Source: Phycisphaeraceae bacterium D3-23
Lineage (GTDB): Bacteria; Planctomycetota; Phycisphaerae; Phycisphaerales; Phycisphaeraceae
Direction of reading: 5' to 3'
Assembly (NCBI GenBank): GCA_039555135.1
Contig: CP114179.1
Span: forward strand, 496,001-560,000
DNA length: 64,000 nt
Position 1 is the first letter of the stretch. Every line of letters starts with the position of its first letter. The position numbers were made by a program, and so were the translations under genes. Of this stretch, positions 61,757-64,000 are shown piece by piece. Below the pieces are notes generated by a model. The model made no database searches. It was not told the DNA's origin and worked only from the letters and a program-made list of their open reading frames with translations.

Positions 61757-63616
61757 CTAGCCCGCGGCGGCGATGAGTTCGCGGGCCTGCTTGCGGTTCG
61801 TGGCGGTAAGTTTTTCGCCGGCGAGCATCTCGGCCAACTCGTCCACCCGCCGATCACCCTCGAGGACGTTGACCGTCGTCGCGGTCTGGCGGGTCTTGCC
61901 CTTGCCCGTGACCTGCTTAACGATGTGCAGGTGGCGGTCGGCGAAGGCGGCGATCTGCGGGAGGTGGGTGATGCAGATGACCTGGCCGGTGGGCGGGTGG
62001 TTCTTTTTGCTGCGCGGCGGCGGATTCCCCACGGCGAGCGCGCGGAGCTTGGTGCCGATGACGTGGCCCAGTCGGCCGCCGATGTTCGCGTCGATCTCGT
62101 CGAAGACCAGCACACTCACCCCGCCGGGCGAGCCGCCGTGTGCAGCCGTTTTTTTCTTCGAAGCGGCTCTTCCGGGCGTGTTGCCGGGCCTTGCCAGCAC
62201 CGACTTGATCGCGAGCATGATGCGCGACAACTCGCCGCCCGACGCGATCTCGCGCAGCGGGCGTTCGGCTTGGCCGGGGTTGGTCCGGGCCATGAGTTCG
62301 ATAGAGTCAAGCCCGCTGGGGCCGGCGTCTTCGTCGTCGAGTTGGAGGCGGCGCAGCGCGACACGCAGCCGGGCATCGGGCATGCCCAGGTCTTTGAGGT
62401 GCTGCTGAACAAGCGGGGTCAGTGCTTTGCCCGCCGCCGCGCGTGTAGTCGTCAGGCGATCCGCGATGGTGTTAAGTCCGCCAGCGAGCCCGGCGATGCG
62501 GCCGTCGAGCTCGTCGAGGTCTTCGCCCTGGCGTTCGAGCGTCTCGATCTCGCGGCCGACCTGTGCCCGGTAGGCGAGGACCGGCGTGAGGGCGTCGCTG
62601 CGTTCATCTCCTGGCTCGCGCTCGGCCTCGCGGGCCCCATCCGCCTTGCGCAGACGATCCCCCGCGTACTTCTGGATCAGCCGGTTGAGTGTGTTGAGCC
62701 GCTGCTCGATCTCCACGAGTTCCGCGGGGTCGAGGTCGAGCCGGCCCAGATACCGCGACAGCTCGAACGACGACTCCTGCAGCGATAGCGTCGCCGCGCG
62801 GACCTGCTCGGCGGTCTCCTCCAGCGCGGGGTCAAGCTCCGCGAGCGTTAGCAAGACCTGCGTCACCGCCTGCAGCCGCTCGGCCACCGACCCCTCGGCG
62901 TCATACAGCGCGCTGTAGCACGCCCCGGCGTCCTGCGTGATCTTCTTCAAGTTCCCCAGCACGCGCTCGCGCGCCTGAAGCTCGGCAACCTCCCCCGCCA
63001 CCGGCTCCGCCGCGTCGATCTCGTCGCGCTGGAAGCGGTACAGGTCCAACTGCTGCTCGCGCAGCGTCCGCGTCGCGGTCAACTCACGCTTGGTCTCGCG
63101 CAGCCGGCGAAGCTCGGCGAACCCGCGCGCAAACGCATGGCGGTCTTCCTCACAGCCCGCGAACGTGTCGATCACCGTGAGCTGGTTCGTAGGCTTGAGC
63201 AGGAACTGGTGGTCGTGCTGGCCGTGGATATCGACCAGGTGCTCGGCCGCGGCGCGGACCATCGCCGCCGTCGCGGGCTGGCCGTTGACATGGACAGACG
63301 ACCGGCCCGCCGCGCTGAGCTTGCGGGTGATGAGCAGCTCGTCGCCGGGCATCAGGTCCTGGTCCAGCGCGAGCCCGACGCGCTCGGCGGTGGCGGCGTC
63401 GGCGAGCTCGAACACGCCGGTGATGCGGGCCTGCTCCGCGCCGGGCCGTATCATCCGGGCCGGGCTCCGCTTGAGCCCGAGCAGGGCCTCGAACGCGCCC
63501 AGCACCAGCGACTTGCCCGCGCCGGTCTGGCCTGTAAACACGTTGAGCCCGGGGCCCAGCTCGATCGCGGCGTCTTCGATCACGGCGAGGTTGGCGATGT
63601 GGAGTTCACGCAGCAT
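61757..63616 (-). CDS. recN: DNA repair ATPase RecN
   Basis: SMC-like ATPase for double-strand break repair. 619 residues against about 550 usual. N-terminal MLRELHIANLAVIEDAAIELGPGLNVFTGQTGAGKS (Walker A), VDIHGQHDHQFLL, a coiled-coil middle, and a C-terminal Walker B region (EIASGGELSRIMLAIKSVL, VLVFDEIDANIGGRLGHVIG, QVICITHLPQIAAFADRHL). A low-complexity insert of about 25 residues (NTPGRAASKKKTAAHGGSPGG) lies between signature and Walker B. No SOS box was looked for beyond eye inspection. Confidence 0.95.
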   Translation of the reverse strand: MLRELHIANLAVIEDAAIELGPGLNVFTGQTGAGKSLVLGAFEALLGLKRSPARMIRPGAEQARITGVFELADAATAERVGLALDQDLMPGDELLITRKLSAAGRSSVHVNGQPATAAMVRAAAEHLVDIHGQHDHQFLLKPTNQLTVIDTFAGCEEDRHAFARGFAELRRLRETKRELTATRTLREQQLDLYRFQRDEIDAAEPVAGEVAELQARERVLGNLKKITQDAGACYSALYDAEGSVAERLQAVTQVLLTLAELDPALEETAEQVRAATLSLQESSFELSRYLGRLDLDPAELVEIEQRLNTLNRLIQKYAGDRLRKADGAREAEREPGDERSDALTPVLAYRAQVGREIETLERQGEDLDELDGRIAGLAGGLNTIADRLTTTRAAAGKALTPLVQQHLKDLGMPDARLRVALRRLQLDDEDAGPSGLDSIELMARTNPGQAERPLREIASGGELSRIMLAIKSVLARPGNTPGRAASKKKTAAHGGSPGGVSVLVFDEIDANIGGRLGHVIGTKLRALAVGNPPPRSKKNHPPTGQVICITHLPQIAAFADRHLHIVKQVTGKGKTRQTATTVNVLEGDRRVDELAEMLAGEKLTATNRKQARELIAAAG

Positions 63617-63766
63617 ATCATTTCCCTAACAGGTATCTCGCAGTATAGTTCGGTTTATGATCGGGTGTTGCTTGAATCTGTTTTTCCCCTACCGTTGGCG
63701 GGGCCCGCGACCGACCGATGTAGTCCTTGTCGCTGAGCATTTTTGAATCGCATCCTGGAGAACCCG

Positions 63767-64000
63767 ATGCCCAAGCATCGCACTGGAATCCGAGTCGGCC
63801 TTGCGGGGCTGTTTTTATGGGGCCTTGTGCTCGCCGCCCCGCCGGTGCTGCGCGGGCAGTCAGGCCGAGCGTCGCAGCCCGCGCGCGGCGTCGAGGCGAT
63901 GCTGTCGCAGTACGAGGGGTTCACCGAGCCGTCGCGCGAGGTGGTGCTGGGTGCGCCGCTTGATGGTGTGCTGGCCGAGTTGCCGGTGCGCGAGGGTATG
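63767..64000 (+). CDS. HlyD-type efflux adaptor, N-terminal part (3' end outside window)
   Basis: 78 residues visible, MPKHRTGIRVGLAGLFLWGL as signal peptide or anchor to about residue 31, then SREVVLGAPLDGVLAELPVREGM, the lipoyl/barrel-sandwich start of membrane-fusion proteins (LGAPxDGVLxEL-xVREGD). CTGGAG lies 8 bases before the ATG. The open frame runs off the window. Divergent from recN by 150 bases. Confidence 0.7.
   Translation, partial: MPKHRTGIRVGLAGLFLWGLVLAAPPVLRGQSGRASQPARGVEAMLSQYEGFTEPSREVVLGAPLDGVLAELPVREGM

Overview
This 64 kb window is GC-rich (roughly 65% by eye), densely coded chromosomal DNA. It most resembles a planctomycete, probably of the class Phycisphaerae. The reasons are a signal peptidase I with Cys-rich and large insertions, CPxCG-type zinc-ribbon tails on several unrelated membrane proteins, many lipoproteins and Tat-type leaders, a prepilin-like leader protein, single scattered nuo genes, and a fragment of the dcw cluster (rsmH, an FtsL-like protein, ftsI). 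This placement is inference; no rRNA gene is present. There is no phage, plasmid, CRISPR array or transposase in the window.

Layout. 1-5.1 kb: 3' part of a GH38 alpha-mannosidase, a small membrane protein, class II aldolase and argJ. 5.3-6.9 kb: a frameshifted pseudopilin, two leucine tRNAs (one with an odd short variable loop) and hslV. 6.9-12.7 kb: rsmH, a LysM protein, an FtsL-like gene, ftsI and gcvT. 12.9-18.3 kb: secreted metallopeptidase, SpoIIE-type phosphatase, sigma-70 factor, GT9 glycosyltransferase, ispH. 18.3-26.3 kb: lipoprotein pair, folD, cinA, a CpsB/CapC-type phosphatase, an MFS/acyltransferase/zinc-ribbon fusion and a sugar isomerase-like protein. 26.4-31.3 kb: a D-amino-acid-oxidase-like protein whose parts are in circularly permuted order, an alpha/beta hydrolase, a frameshifted Na+/H+-type antiporter, a cupin and a hypothetical protein. 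31.3-33.3 kb: a lower-GC accessory patch with repeats, a lipoprotein, a DUF1801 gene broken by a stop codon and an unknown gene. 33.3-39.3 kb: ABC permease, SGNH hydrolase, secreted nitrilase-like protein coupled to ispG, and a secreted unknown. 39.5-44.8 kb: mannose-6-phosphate isomerase, sthA, a small protein, a GH130 phosphorylase and an M19 dipeptidase. 44.9-55.4 kb: a second SpoIIE phosphatase, lipoprotein, TPR-like membrane protein, pseudouridine synthase, zinc-ribbon membrane protein, nuoH, lepB, ilvN and an orphan histidine kinase. 55.6-58.5 kb: an envelope or exopolysaccharide group (GT4, hexapeptide acyltransferase, FemAB-like). 58.6-64 kb: nuoB, a class C beta-lactamase-like lipoprotein, two tandem zinc-ribbon paralogues, recN and the start of a probable HlyD-type efflux adaptor.

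Working together: ispG and ispH serve the MEP isoprenoid pathway. rsmH, the FtsL-like protein and ftsI serve septal peptidoglycan synthesis. The alpha-mannosidase, GH130 phosphorylase and ManA could feed mannose into glycolysis. The strongest non-gene signal is a rich set of palindromic repeats. At least five families have two or more copies here. They sit at gene ends, and two lie inside the mannosidase reading frame. Three genes are disrupted: two by single extra bases in CCCC runs, one by a nonsense codon.
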